DNA of 64,000 bases, taken from positions 1 to 64,000 of the forward strand of contig JACAAZ010000006.1 in NCBI GenBank assembly GCA_013376995.1, given 5' to 3'. This stretch comes from Bacteroidota bacterium. Its GTDB lineage: Bacteria > Bacteroidota > Bacteroidia > Bacteroidales > UBA4417. Position 1 is the stretch's first letter. Every line of letters starts with the position of its first letter. The notes below the pieces were generated by a model, which was not told where the DNA came from, did not search any database, and saw only the letters and a program-made list of their open reading frames with translations. The position numbers were made by a program, and so were the translations under genes. Positions 1 through 7,986 of this stretch are shown in pieces.

Positions 1-54
1 TCCGGCTTCCGGCTTCCGGCTTCCGGCTTCCGGCTTCCGGCTTCCGGCTTCCGG
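1..54. repeat. CTTCCGG heptamer tandem array (cut by window edge)
   Basis: Seven complete head-to-tail copies of CTTCCGG (6-54) follow a partial copy (1-5), with no mismatches. The array continues beyond the window start, so its full size is unknown. It lies upstream of elbB, before the -7 box. The same 7-bp unit recurs in a diverged array at 9134-9223. Confidence 0.95.
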
Positions 55-96
55 CATTTATTCCCTTAAAGATACTCAAAATGCCCAAATGGAAAT

Positions 97-104
97 TATA
101 TTTG
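97..104 (+). promoter_or_regulatory. Bacteroidota -7 promoter element for elbB
   Basis: TATATTTG matches the Bacteroidota -7 consensus TAnnTTTG. It sits 39 bp before the elbB start codon. No convincing -33 TTTG is present at the usual 19-21 nt spacing, so this is a half-supported promoter. Confidence 0.45.
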
Positions 105-142
105 TACGGAAATAGGTTTACTACTATCCAATCTATAGGTTT

Positions 143-790
143 ATGAAAAAATTTGCAGTTATACTTGCTGGTTGCGGTGTATACGATGGTGCCGAGATCC
201 ATGAAGCTGTTATGACTCTCTATGCTATTGAAAAGAATGGAGCTGCTTATGAGGTCTTTGCGCCGGATATTAAGCAATATCACGTAAAGAATCACCTTAC
301 AGGCCAGGATATGCCCGAAGAAAGAAATGTGTTGATTGAAAGTGCCCGCATAGCAAGAGGGAATATTAAATCTTTGACTGAACTGGATATCAGGTCATTT
401 GACGCAGTTATCTTCCCTGGCGGATTTGGTGTTGCCAAGAACTTCTGCACTTTTGCTTTTGAAGGAGAGAATTGTTCTGTAAACCCGCAGATTGCAGGTC
501 TGATCCGCGAGGTTGTCAGTCTTCGTAAGCCTTTGGGAGCCCTTTGTATTTCGCCTGTTTTGCTGGTTAAATTACTGGGAGATGTTAAAGTCACAATAGG
601 CCAGGATGCTGGTACTATTCAAGCCATAAGGAATATGGGAGGCCAGCATGTTGAAACAACGCATGGTGAAGTGGTTATAGATGAGAAACACAGGATATTC
701 ACAACTCCATGCTATATGCTTGATGCCTCTGTCACCCAGATTGCGGATGGGGCCATAAATATCGTTAAGAAAATGCTCGAAAGCATGTAA
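143..790 (+). CDS. elbB: ElbB-like DJ-1/PfpI superfamily protein (glyoxalase-like)
   Basis: The 215-residue protein has the layout of ElbB, a DJ-1/PfpI-like cytosolic protein linked to isoprenoid production and reported to have weak glyoxalase activity in E. coli. The N-terminal strand is AVILAGCGVYDGAEIHE, the central loop is FPGGFGVAKN, and the predicted nucleophilic cysteine lies in the elbow GALCISP at residue 135. Length is typical. It is transcribed alone and converges on the nudix gene with a gap of only 5 bp. The family assignment is firm; the physiological substrate is not known from sequence. Confidence 0.9.
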   Translation: MKKFAVILAGCGVYDGAEIHEAVMTLYAIEKNGAAYEVFAPDIKQYHVKNHLTGQDMPEERNVLIESARIARGNIKSLTELDIRSFDAVIFPGGFGVAKNFCTFAFEGENCSVNPQIAGLIREVVSLRKPLGALCISPVLLVKLLGDVKVTIGQDAGTIQAIRNMGGQHVETTHGEVVIDEKHRIFTTPCYMLDASVTQIADGAINIVKKMLESM

Positions 791-795
791 ATATC

Positions 796-1227
796 TCAGC
801 CTGGTTTCTTAACAGCGTATTTAATGATTTCTGCATGATCAAATGCCAGATCCGGTAGTTGTTCTGAGTTAAACCATTTTACTGCATGAGCATCATCTCC
901 TGCAAAGGCAGTGCTGTTTTCAAGACTAACAGTTCCCCAAAAGATTGTACTTATGGTCCGGTGCCTGGGGTCGCGGTTAATTGCGCTATAAGTGTGCAGT
1001 TGTTCCAGGCCTTCCGTTTCAAGCCCGGTTTCTTCCTTCAGTTCCCTTATTACGGCTTCTTCCAGGGTTTCTGTTTCTTCAACAAAGCCACCGGGTAATG
1101 CCCACATTCCCTTGAAGGGTTCGTTGCCACGTTGAATGAGAAGAATTTGCCATTTTCCTTCCAGTTTCCTGAAAACCGCTGCATCTACAGTTACTGCCGG
1201 CCTTGGGTAATCATAGCAGTATTTCAT
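796..1227 (-). CDS. NUDIX hydrolase (ADP-ribose pyrophosphatase-like)
   Basis: This 143-residue protein is a single-domain NUDIX hydrolase of the type that cleaves nucleoside diphosphates linked to another group. The Nudix box is intact: GGFVEETETLEEAVIRELKE continuing EETGLE, which supplies the metal-binding glutamates. The N-terminal YPRPAVTVDAAVF and the later PRHRTISTIFWG resemble ADP-ribose or housecleaning hydrolases. Its start codon overlaps the rsmI stop codon in an ATGA arrangement (1224-1227), so the two genes are probably translationally coupled. The exact substrate cannot be read from the sequence. Confidence 0.9.
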   Translation of the reverse strand: MKYCYDYPRPAVTVDAAVFRKLEGKWQILLIQRGNEPFKGMWALPGGFVEETETLEEAVIRELKEETGLETEGLEQLHTYSAINRDPRHRTISTIFWGTVSLENSTAFAGDDAHAVKWFNSEQLPDLAFDHAEIIKYAVKKPG

Positions 1228-1937
1228 TCTTCATCCTCCCCGGGTTCATCGTCATTGTGCATATTTGCTTTACCTGTTGCTTCTACAACTATAACTATTT
1301 CACCCTTAGGAGGATGTGATTTATACCAGGCAAGGACTTCTACGACAGGCCCTCTCCTGGTTTCCTCATAGATCTTTGTAAGCTCGCGTGAAACACTTAC
1401 ATTCCTTGATGGCCCTAAATATTCCAATAGTTGTTCCAATGTTTTCACCAGCCTGAACGGCGATTCGTAAAGGATTAAGGTGTAGGGATTTAGAGCCAAT
1501 TCCTTTAAACGGGTCTGCCTTCCTTTTTTATGAGGAAGGAACCCTTCAAAGACGAAGCGGTCACATGGAAACCCTGAATTCACAAGCGCAGGAACGAAAG
1601 CGGTTGGCCCGGGCAGGCACTCAACCTCTATACCGGCTTGAATACAAGCTCTCACAAGAAGAAAGCCCGGGTCTGAAATACCGGGAGTACCGGCATCGGT
1701 AATCAAGGCAAATTTCTGCCCTTCATTTATTTGGCGGACGATGGAATCAAGGGCCTTATGTTCATTGAACTGATGATGTGCAAATACCCTCTTTTCAATC
1801 TCATAATGCTTCAATAATTTCGCTGAAGTCCTTGTATCCTCTGCCAGTATGATATCAACTTCCTTCAGAATTCTCAACGCCCGGAGGGTAATATCCTCAA
1901 GATTGCCAATAGGTGTCGGGACCAGGAATAGTTTCAT
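1224..1937 (-). CDS. rsmI: 16S rRNA (cytidine(1402)-2'-O)-methyltransferase RsmI
   Basis: RsmI uses S-adenosylmethionine to 2'-O-methylate C1402 in the decoding centre of 16S rRNA. The tetrapyrrole-methylase fold is clear: N-terminal LFLVPTPIGNLEDITLRA, then LAEDTRTSAKLLKHY, ITDAGTPGISDPG and LPGPTAFVPALVNSG. At 237 residues it is shorter than the roughly 280-residue proteobacterial enzyme, as is usual for Bacteroidota forms that lack the C-terminal extension. It is the first gene of a two-gene minus-strand unit with the overlapping nudix gene. Its upstream side is filled with the repeats at 1958-2225. Confidence 0.95.
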   Translation of the reverse strand: MKLFLVPTPIGNLEDITLRALRILKEVDIILAEDTRTSAKLLKHYEIEKRVFAHHQFNEHKALDSIVRQINEGQKFALITDAGTPGISDPGFLLVRACIQAGIEVECLPGPTAFVPALVNSGFPCDRFVFEGFLPHKKGRQTRLKELALNPYTLILYESPFRLVKTLEQLLEYLGPSRNVSVSRELTKIYEETRRGPVVEVLAWYKSHPPKGEIVIVVEATGKANMHNDDEPGEDEE

Positions 1938-1957
1938 GATTTATATCTTAATGCTCA

Positions 1958-2048
1958 GCGCTTAGGGCATAGCGCATAGCGATGAATTTTTAAACGATTT
2001 TCAATTTCTGATAAATGCATGGCGCTTAGGGCAAATCGCACAGCGATG
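1958..2048. repeat. Two direct copies of a 27-bp GCGCTTAGGGC element
   Basis: Copy 1 (1958-1984) begins GCGCTTAGGGCATAGCGC and copy 2 (2022-2048) begins GCGCTTAGGGCAAATCGC. Both end AGCGATG, and they match at 24 of 27 positions. The same words (GCATAGCGC, GCTTAGGGC) appear in inverted orientation at 11820-11862 beside the rnc stop codon, so this is a dispersed intergenic element. Confidence 0.8.
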
Positions 2049-2109
2049 TTTTTACTTTTTGCAACACCTGCCTTCCTGCTTCTGACCTCCGGCCTCCGAT
2101 TCCTTTGTC

Positions 2110-2225
2110 TTTATCCCTTTATCTTTTGTCTTTTGTCTTTTGTCTTTTGTCTTTTCCGTCAGCTGACGGATTTGACTTTTGACTTTTATCTTTTATCTCT
2201 TATCTTTTATCTTTTATCTTTTATC
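2110..2225. repeat. TTTTGTC and TTTTATC heptamer arrays around a 16-bp palindrome
   Basis: About four copies of TTTTGTC (2122-2155) and about six copies of TTTTATC-like units (2175-2225) are separated by the perfect palindrome TCCGTCAGCTGACGGA (2155-2170). The second array runs into the M28 peptidase gene: its last codons and stop (plus-strand tta, 2214-2216) are made of repeat units. The unit length is 7 bp, as in the CTTCCGG arrays. Confidence 0.85.
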
Positions 2226-3512
2226 TTGCCCTTTCATCCCATCCATAAAATCCCTAACAAGCCTGAAGATATCCTTATACTCAGACAATGGTAACAGGCT
2301 GCTTTTGTCATCCGGGTTATGATATTCTGTAAACTCCTTACCCATGGAATAGATGAAAGCTGCCGGTACACCCTGTTTATAAAATGGGCAATGATCGCTG
2401 TTGCAAGATTCTCCGCGCTCCTTCACGGCCATAAGGTACTCATTGTCAGCATTTATCTTCACCATTCGCCGGTAAGCATCCTTAAAGATAGTGGCATTTA
2501 CCATCGTTATTCCTTCGCTGCCGGTTCCTACCATATCAATATTCAGAAGGAATTTAACCTGCTTAAGAGGGAAAATTGGATGCTCTGCACAATATGTAGA
2601 TCCCAGGAGGCCGGCTTCTTCACCGCTAAAGCAAAGGAAGATCATTGAATAATATGGCTGGTTTACGGGCTGGGAATAGTATCTTGCGAGGTCTAGCACC
2701 ATGGAGGTGCCGCTGGCATTGTCGTTGGCACCTGGGTAATAGACGGTATTTCCCATTCTGCCTAAGTGGTCGAAATGTGCTGAAAAAACTAGGAATGTAT
2801 CCGGCTGTACTTTCCCGCTCACATATCCGATTACATTTCTTGCCTCATGTACCCTGACGAATGAGCTTTGAATATCCAGGGCAATGTTACGGGGCTTTTT
2901 TGGGGTTGCCTCACGCCTGATATCCAGTACTGCATAGTTCCTGGCTTGCTGCCCGGCCATTACTGACCAGACAAGCTTCTGGTCACTTATAAAGATAAGC
3001 CCTGAAGCATTGAGGAAGTTGGTATATTTCAATGAATCAAGCCTGGAAAGAAGGTGTTTGTCCGTTATTCCCTTTTTGTCAACCATTACAAATTTCCCAG
3101 CATGGTTTCTTGCAACAAAGCGCTTGAATCTTTTAGGATCAGTGATGTTCTTCCCTTTGAGCTCTTCCAGTTTAAATAAGCTATTGATAGTTGGAGCAGC
3201 AGACCATACCTGGAACTGTTCCCCGGCTTTCAGAGGCTTTCCGTTTATGGTAGCTTCAACTTTTCCCGGGAACGTATTCATAGGGAATGTGTAGGCTTGA
3301 AAATAATCCCTGGAAAATGATTTCAGCCTGAACTTGCAGAATTCGCCTGCGATGAAGGAAGCGGCTTTATTATCACCATCATTTACATATCCGCGACCGT
3401 CGAAAGAAGGAGAGCTAAGGGTGTCAATGATACTACGTGCATAGGCGATATCCTGGGAATGAGAGTACATCGATTGTACCAGGAACAAAAATAATATGCA
3501 GTATTTTATCAT
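2214..3512 (-). CDS. M28 family zinc aminopeptidase, exported
   Basis: A secreted co-catalytic di-zinc exopeptidase. The metal-site motifs appear in order: SAHFDHLG, GANDNASGTS, FSGEEAGLLGS, LNIDMVG, and the final histidine in YHNPDD. The start chosen is the ATG at 3512 because it gives a compact signal peptide (MIKYCILFLFLVQSMYSHSQ). In-frame ATGs at 3554 and 3548 would add 12-14 residues; with the 3554 start the protein is 446 residues. An internal region before the catalytic domain resembles a PA-like insertion. It lies 6-48 bp after the hypothetical gene at 3561 and is probably co-transcribed. Its C-terminus is encoded by heptamer repeats. The natural peptide substrate is unknown. Confidence 0.88.
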   Translation of the reverse strand: MIKYCILFLFLVQSMYSHSQDIAYARSIIDTLSSPSFDGRGYVNDGDNKAASFIAGEFCKFRLKSFSRDYFQAYTFPMNTFPGKVEATINGKPLKAGEQFQVWSAAPTINSLFKLEELKGKNITDPKRFKRFVARNHAGKFVMVDKKGITDKHLLSRLDSLKYTNFLNASGLIFISDQKLVWSVMAGQQARNYAVLDIRREATPKKPRNIALDIQSSFVRVHEARNVIGYVSGKVQPDTFLVFSAHFDHLGRMGNTVYYPGANDNASGTSMVLDLARYYSQPVNQPYYSMIFLCFSGEEAGLLGSTYCAEHPIFPLKQVKFLLNIDMVGTGSEGITMVNATIFKDAYRRMVKINADNEYLMAVKERGESCNSDHCPFYKQGVPAAFIYSMGKEFTEYHNPDDKSSLLPLSEYKDIFRLVRDFMDGMKGQDKR

Positions 3513-3560
3513 AGAGGGATAATATCGTTGGCTGCTGGTCCTGATCATAATCATTCAGGC

Positions 3561-4505
3561 TCAGGCTCCAAACTTCCTGCGGATAATTTCAGTAAGAAGT
3601 ATGGCCGCCGGAGATTCAACAGGCCATTTGTGATTCAGTCGCAGAGTGCCGAGATAAGCTTCAGCTTCAGTAAGCCTGCTGGCTCCGTTTAATTGAACGA
3701 TAGCCTTTTCGTAGGCAAGCGGATCTCCGCCGAATAATTCATTGATAAATGAGAATTTCTCGGCAATTCCGATTACTGATTTAAGATCTGTAATGTGCTG
3801 GTGTCCAAGGCGGGATCCAACACTTGCATCATCATTTCCACTCGACATGATCTCTCCAAGCGACTTTTGGCTGTTTTTGTACTTATCGGCAATTGTTTGT
3901 ACAGATTCCTCCCTGGGGAAAGCTTGTTCTGTGTTTGAATGAAATCCGGGATTGGTTTCATTCCTTGAAAGGGGAGGGGCAGCATTCGCCGAATCTTCCT
4001 GTTTTACTTCCTGTTCCTGAGGCTTTACCCGGGTATGGTCTTCGCCGCTGATGACTGCTTTGCTATCTTCAATTACTTCTTCGTCTGCCTGGTATTCGAC
4101 CTCATCGGAAACTTCATTTTCTGTCACAAGTTCATGACGGATAATAGGGGATGAATCAGCAACTGCCTTCTCCTGTTTTACTGGTTCTCTGGGTAATTCC
4201 TGACTTGAAACGGGTGGAGCATCTGTTTTGGGTTCACTTTCTGTAGAAGCTTTTGCTAAGGTTTCCAGCTTACTCTCAGATTGCGAAACTGAGGGCATTG
4301 ATACTTTCTTGTGTTCCTGTTCCAAATGCTGAACGTTAATGTGGCCGATAGTCTTAAATTTTTCATACATCAGGCGCAAATCATCCAATAATAAGTCGAG
4401 GTCAACCTGGGAGATTCCTCCGGCAGGAGAATATAGAGAATTGTACCTCGCAACAACTTTTCTGATCAGTTCATCTGCTTCACGGGTGAGGCGGTTCATT
4501 TCCAT
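3561..4505 (-). CDS. Conserved Bacteroidota hypothetical protein with disordered middle
   Basis: 314 residues with no signal peptide. An N-terminal helical block (residues 1-75, with ADELIRKVVARYNSLYSP) is followed by about 130 residues rich in E, K, Q, S and P (residues 75-205), which are probably disordered. The conserved C-terminal block reads ITDLKSVIGIAEKFSFINEL followed by FGGD, then a helix ending in IRRKFGA. That last block resembles a widespread Bacteroidota hypothetical family, recognised from memory only. It is divergent from tdk and precedes the M28 gene in an apparent operon. No function can be assigned; a cytosolic adaptor role is only a guess. Confidence 0.8.
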   Translation of the reverse strand: MEMNRLTREADELIRKVVARYNSLYSPAGGISQVDLDLLLDDLRLMYEKFKTIGHINVQHLEQEHKKVSMPSVSQSESKLETLAKASTESEPKTDAPPVSSQELPREPVKQEKAVADSSPIIRHELVTENEVSDEVEYQADEEVIEDSKAVISGEDHTRVKPQEQEVKQEDSANAAPPLSRNETNPGFHSNTEQAFPREESVQTIADKYKNSQKSLGEIMSSGNDDASVGSRLGHQHITDLKSVIGIAEKFSFINELFGGDPLAYEKAIVQLNGASRLTEAEAYLGTLRLNHKWPVESPAAILLTEIIRRKFGA

Positions 4506-4583
4506 GGTTAGAACAATCTATATGTTAGGTTTAATTATTCCAGAAGCAGGCTCATTACCTGCATCCTGTTTGTAAAAAATTAG

Positions 4584-4591
4584 TAAGTTTG
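4584..4591 (+). promoter_or_regulatory. Bacteroidota -7 promoter element for tdk
   Basis: TAAGTTTG fits TAnnTTTG and lies 52 bp before the tdk ATG in the divergent spacer with the hypothetical gene. The nearest upstream TTTG (4569-4572) is only 11 nt away, which is too close for a standard -33 element. Confidence 0.4.
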
Positions 4592-4643
4592 TAATGTCAT
4601 CATTTGATGGATAAAAGTAGTAAAGATAAGCCATTCGTAACGT

Positions 4644-5231
4644 ATGTTTCTCGAAAATACTGCAAACCTAACTAAACGGCTTGGTTGGATTGAAGTGATC
4701 TGTGGGTCGATGTTCTCAGGGAAAACCGAGGAACTTATTCGTCGATTAAACAGGGCCAGAATCGCCAAGCAAAGGGTTGAGATATTCAAACCCGAGATTG
4801 ATAAACGTTACGATGAGATCAATGTTGTTTCTCATAATGAAAACAGCATCCGATCCATACCTGTTCAGTCTTCTTCTCAAATACTTATGTTCATTGAGGG
4901 TTGTGATGTTATCGGGATTGATGAAGCTCAATTCCTCGATGCCGACCTTCCGGCTGTCTGTAACTATATTGCCAACCAGGGTATTCGTGTTATTGTGGCA
5001 GGTCTCGACATGGATTTCCAGGGAAACCCTTTTGGGCCAATACCTGCAATAATGTCTGCCGCCGAATATGTTACGAAAGTTCATGCTATTTGCATGCGAT
5101 GCGGAGATCTGGCGCACTATTCCCATCGAACGGTCCAGGGTGACAAACTTGTTATGCTTGGCGAAAAGGAAAGTTACGAGCCCCTGTGCAGAAAATGTTA
5201 TCTGGATCAGAAAGTAGGATGGGCAGACTGA
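4644..5231 (+). CDS. tdk: Thymidine kinase (type II, zinc-binding)
   Basis: Phosphorylates thymidine to dTMP in the salvage pathway. The P-loop is [16 protein letters not shown] (residues 19-34) and the Walker B/lasso region is [11 protein letters not shown]. Two cysteine pairs, CMRC and CRKC, form the structural zinc site typical of type II enzymes. The length of 195 residues is normal. The ATG at 4644 gives a short N-terminal extension before the P-loop strand. It is followed after 26 bp by the first peptidyl-prolyl isomerase gene, so it may be co-transcribed with it, although the functions are unrelated. Confidence 0.96.
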   Translation: MFLENTANLTKRLGWIEVICGSMFSGKTEELIRRLNRARIAKQRVEIFKPEIDKRYDEINVVSHNENSIRSIPVQSSSQILMFIEGCDVIGIDEAQFLDADLPAVCNYIANQGIRVIVAGLDMDFQGNPFGPIPAIMSAAEYVTKVHAICMRCGDLAHYSHRTVQGDKLVMLGEKESYEPLCRKCYLDQKVGWAD

Positions 5232-5257
5232 TCAATCAATTAATAGAATCTGTTAGA

Positions 5258-6097
5258 ATGAAAAAGATTATCCCCGGGATTATCCTCCTACTCATTATTG
5301 TCGTAGTAGCTTGTAATAAGAAACCAGATGAGGATTTGGTGCAGATATCAACTCCTTATGGTGATATCGTTGTAAAATTATATGACAAGACTCCTTTGCA
5401 CCATAGAAACTTCATGAAACTGGCTGAATCCGGCTACTATAACGGAACACTCTTTCACCGGGTTATCGAGAAGTTCATGATCCAGGGTGGTGATCCGGTT
5501 TCGAGGCATGCAAAACCCGGCCAACTGCTTGGTGAAGGGGATACAAATTATACCATCCCTTTCGAATACGTCCCGGAATATATTCACAAAAGGGGAGTAC
5601 TGGCTGCAGCTCGCGAAAGTGATGATGTAAATCCAGCCAAAGCTTCATCCGGTTCCCAGTTTTATATTGTCCAGGGTAAGAGATTCACGAATGCTGAGCT
5701 TGACGCAGTAGAACTGAAGGTTGAACGCAGAACCAAGCAATATATCCTGATGAGTCTTCTTAAAAAACAGGGAGATTCGACACTTCTCAAAGAATTCAAA
5801 TCCTACGTTGATAAAAAGGATACCGCCAATATACGGGTTATTATCAACCGCTTTCACGATGAAGTAGAAGCAGAATATTTAAGGACCAGGCCATTCAAAC
5901 TTGATGTTTACCAGCGCGAGGTTTACTCAACTGTTGGCGGGACCCCGCACCTTGATGGTGCCTATACAGTATTTGGCGAAGTGGTCAGTGGCATGGATGT
6001 TGTTGATAAGATTGCCTCTGTTCAGAAAGATACGAACGACCGCCCTTTGAAAGATATTCCTATGTCCATGAAAATAATTCATCGAAAGGGGAAATAA
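5258..6097 (+). CDS. Cyclophilin-type peptidyl-prolyl cis-trans isomerase, lipoprotein
   Basis: Cyclophilin fold with YNGTLFHRVIEKFMIQGGDP, the active-site arginine/phenylalanine/glutamine strand, followed by SSGSQFYIVQG and LDGAYTVFGEVVSGMDVVD. The start at 5258 was chosen over the upstream ORF start at 5186 because it yields a lipoprotein signal: MKKIIPGIILLLIIVVVAC with the lipobox cysteine at residue 19. An insertion of about 60 residues (around residues 150-215, helical and charged) separates the two halves of the fold and is missing from the paralogue immediately downstream. It probably assists folding of exported proteins at the periplasmic face of a membrane. Confidence 0.93.
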   Translation: MKKIIPGIILLLIIVVVACNKKPDEDLVQISTPYGDIVVKLYDKTPLHHRNFMKLAESGYYNGTLFHRVIEKFMIQGGDPVSRHAKPGQLLGEGDTNYTIPFEYVPEYIHKRGVLAAARESDDVNPAKASSGSQFYIVQGKRFTNAELDAVELKVERRTKQYILMSLLKKQGDSTLLKEFKSYVDKKDTANIRVIINRFHDEVEAEYLRTRPFKLDVYQREVYSTVGGTPHLDGAYTVFGEVVSGMDVVDKIASVQKDTNDRPLKDIPMSMKIIHRKGK

Positions 6098-6144
6098 ATA
6101 TCTTCCTGAACTGTTAACCAACTTTAGATAAAGCCATATTAACC

Positions 6145-6762
6145 ATGAAAAAAGTAACATTCATTTCAATCATACTCTTATTCTTCTTCTCAATGGAAAT
6201 AGATGCTCAAAATCAAACCAAGGTGCAAATTCATACCGATTACGGTGATATCACCGTTGAACTTTACAATGACACTCCTCTGCACAGGGATAACTTCATT
6301 AAGCTTGCCAATGAAGCCTTCTTTAATGGCTCTGTCTTTCATCGTGTCATAAACGGATTTATGATCCAGGGTGGGGGAGCCCCAGCCGGTAAATCAGAGA
6401 AAGATTACCTCATCCCGGCCGAAATCCTCCCCAATCATATTCATAAGAAAGGTGCTTTGGCTGCTGCCAGAACCAATAATCCCAAAAAAGAATCCAGCGG
6501 TTCACAGTTTTACCTTGTTCAGGGGCAGGTATTTACAGATGCACAATTGAATCAGTTCGAAGCACAGAGAGGTGTTAAATTTTCGGCTGAGCAGAGATCT
6601 GCCTATACTACAGTTGGAGGTACTCCTCATCTCGACGGAGAATATACGGTATTTGGTGAAGTTGTTTCCGGCCTGGACGTGGTTGATAAAATCGCAGCAG
6701 TCAAAACAGGGCCTGGAGACAGGCCGGTCCAGCCAGTCACAATGACTATAAAGGTTCTGTAA
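6145..6762 (+). CDS. Cyclophilin-type peptidyl-prolyl cis-trans isomerase, periplasmic
   Basis: 205-residue compact cyclophilin with a cleavable signal peptide ending MEIDAQ. Core motifs are FNGSVFHRVINGFMIQGGGA, SSGSQFYLVQG and LDGEYTVFGEVVSGLDVVDKI. It is a close paralogue of the preceding gene, without the long central insertion and without a lipobox, so it is predicted to be soluble in the periplasm. The 47-bp gap suggests co-transcription. The strong hairpin at 6813 ends the transcript before pheS. Confidence 0.94.
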   Translation: MKKVTFISIILLFFFSMEIDAQNQTKVQIHTDYGDITVELYNDTPLHRDNFIKLANEAFFNGSVFHRVINGFMIQGGGAPAGKSEKDYLIPAEILPNHIHKKGALAAARTNNPKKESSGSQFYLVQGQVFTDAQLNQFEAQRGVKFSAEQRSAYTTVGGTPHLDGEYTVFGEVVSGLDVVDKIAAVKTGPGDRPVQPVTMTIKVL

Positions 6763-6812
6763 ATCCATATCCTAAACATAAAGGATAGGAACCATTTTTT
6801 TTCCGAACTTTG

Positions 6813-6848
6813 CAAACCTGTCGCACAAAACGGCAGGTTTGTTTTTTT
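6813..6848 (+). terminator. Rho-independent terminator after the isomerase genes
   Basis: An 11-bp stem, CAAACCTGTCG (6813-6823) with CGGCAGGTTTG (6831-6841), contains one G-T wobble and a 7-nt loop. Seven T residues follow (6842-6848). Placement between the second isomerase gene and pheS is right for a terminator. Confidence 0.9.
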
Positions 6849-6928
6849 ACCGGAAGCATTCAATCGCTAAACGTGTTTCTTGGTTCTGTGTAGAGATCAG
6901 AATCTAGAATCGACCAAAATACGAAGCA

Positions 6929-7951
6929 ATGAAAAATAAAGTCAACCTCCTGTTTGAAGAGATCAATCAATTTGCAACTGAGAATTCCGAAGCCCTGGAG
7001 CAGTTCAGGATCAGGTTTCTCGGACGGAAGGGACTTTTACAGGATCTGTTTGAAGAATTTAAAACACTCTCGAATGATCAGAAAAAAGAGGTTGGCCAAT
7101 TGCTGAACCAGTTAAAAAATGCTGCTCAGGATAAAATAAATCAGCTAAAGGAATCCGTTGAAGGCAGCGCTTCTTCTGAACAAGCAGACATAGATCTGAC
7201 CAAGCCGGTGATGTTTCGTGAAGCCGGTACACGCCATCCAATCAATCTGGTCAGGAACGAAATAATCAGGATTTTTGCAAGACTGGGATTTACTGTTAGT
7301 GAAGGCCCTGAGATAGAAGATGACTGGCATAATTTCTCTGCCCTCAACTTTCCGCCGGAGCATCCGGCCCGCGACATGCAGGATACTTTCTTCATTGAAA
7401 AGGATCCTGATATCGCATTGCGTACGCATACCTCTTCTGTGCAAATCCGGACTATGGAAACAACCAAACCACCGATCAGGGCTATTTTCCCGGGAAGAGT
7501 ATACAGGAATGAAGCTATATCAGCACGTGCACATTGCTTTTTCCACCAGGTTGAAGGTTTGTATATCGACAAGAATGTTTCCTTTGCTGACCTGAGGCAG
7601 ACTCTATTGTATTTTGCAAAGGAAATGTTTGCAGCTGATACACAGATCCGCCTTCGCCCTTCTTATTTTCCTTTTACCGAACCTTCTGCAGAAATGGATA
7701 TATCATGCAACTTATGCGGAGGTAAAGGATGCGGGTTCTGCAAGTACACAGGCTGGGTCGAAATTCTCGGTTGCGGTATGGTTGATCCCAACGTGCTTGA
7801 GAATTGTGGTATAGACAGCAAAGTCTACAGCGGATTTGCTTTCGGTATGGGAATAGAGCGCACAACTAACCTGAAATACCAGGTAAAGGACCTGCGGATG
7901 TTCTCCGAAAATGATATCAGGTTCTTAAGGCAGTTTGAGTCCTCATTCTAA
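6929..7951 (+). CDS. pheS: Phenylalanine--tRNA ligase alpha subunit
   Basis: Catalytic alpha subunit of the alpha2beta2 phenylalanyl-tRNA synthetase, which charges tRNA-Phe in the cytosol. The N-terminal coiled-coil arm (residues 1-90) precedes the class II core: RHPINLVRNEIIRIF, LNFPPEHPARDMQDTF, motif 2 PGRVYRNEAISARAHCFFHQ, the GGKGCGFC insertion, and motif 3 GFAFGMGIERTTNLKY. The 340-residue length is typical. pheT is not adjacent, as is common in Bacteroidota. The gene stands alone after the strong terminator. Confidence 0.97.
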   Translation: MKNKVNLLFEEINQFATENSEALEQFRIRFLGRKGLLQDLFEEFKTLSNDQKKEVGQLLNQLKNAAQDKINQLKESVEGSASSEQADIDLTKPVMFREAGTRHPINLVRNEIIRIFARLGFTVSEGPEIEDDWHNFSALNFPPEHPARDMQDTFFIEKDPDIALRTHTSSVQIRTMETTKPPIRAIFPGRVYRNEAISARAHCFFHQVEGLYIDKNVSFADLRQTLLYFAKEMFAADTQIRLRPSYFPFTEPSAEMDISCNLCGGKGCGFCKYTGWVEILGCGMVDPNVLENCGIDSKVYSGFAFGMGIERTTNLKYQVKDLRMFSENDIRFLRQFESSF

Positions 7952-7986
7952 ATGAAAGTCAGGATTCAATCCTGTAAATCCTTGTT

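Noticed and set aside
5186-5257. Longer start for the first isomerase, overlapping tdk
   Set aside because: The ATG at 5258 gives a typical lipoprotein signal; the upstream extension lies in the tdk reading region.
7967-7985. CAGGATTCAATCCTG hairpin as a terminator between pheS and the methyltransferase
   Set aside because: The stem is five to seven pairs with almost no loop, and no continuous T tract follows.
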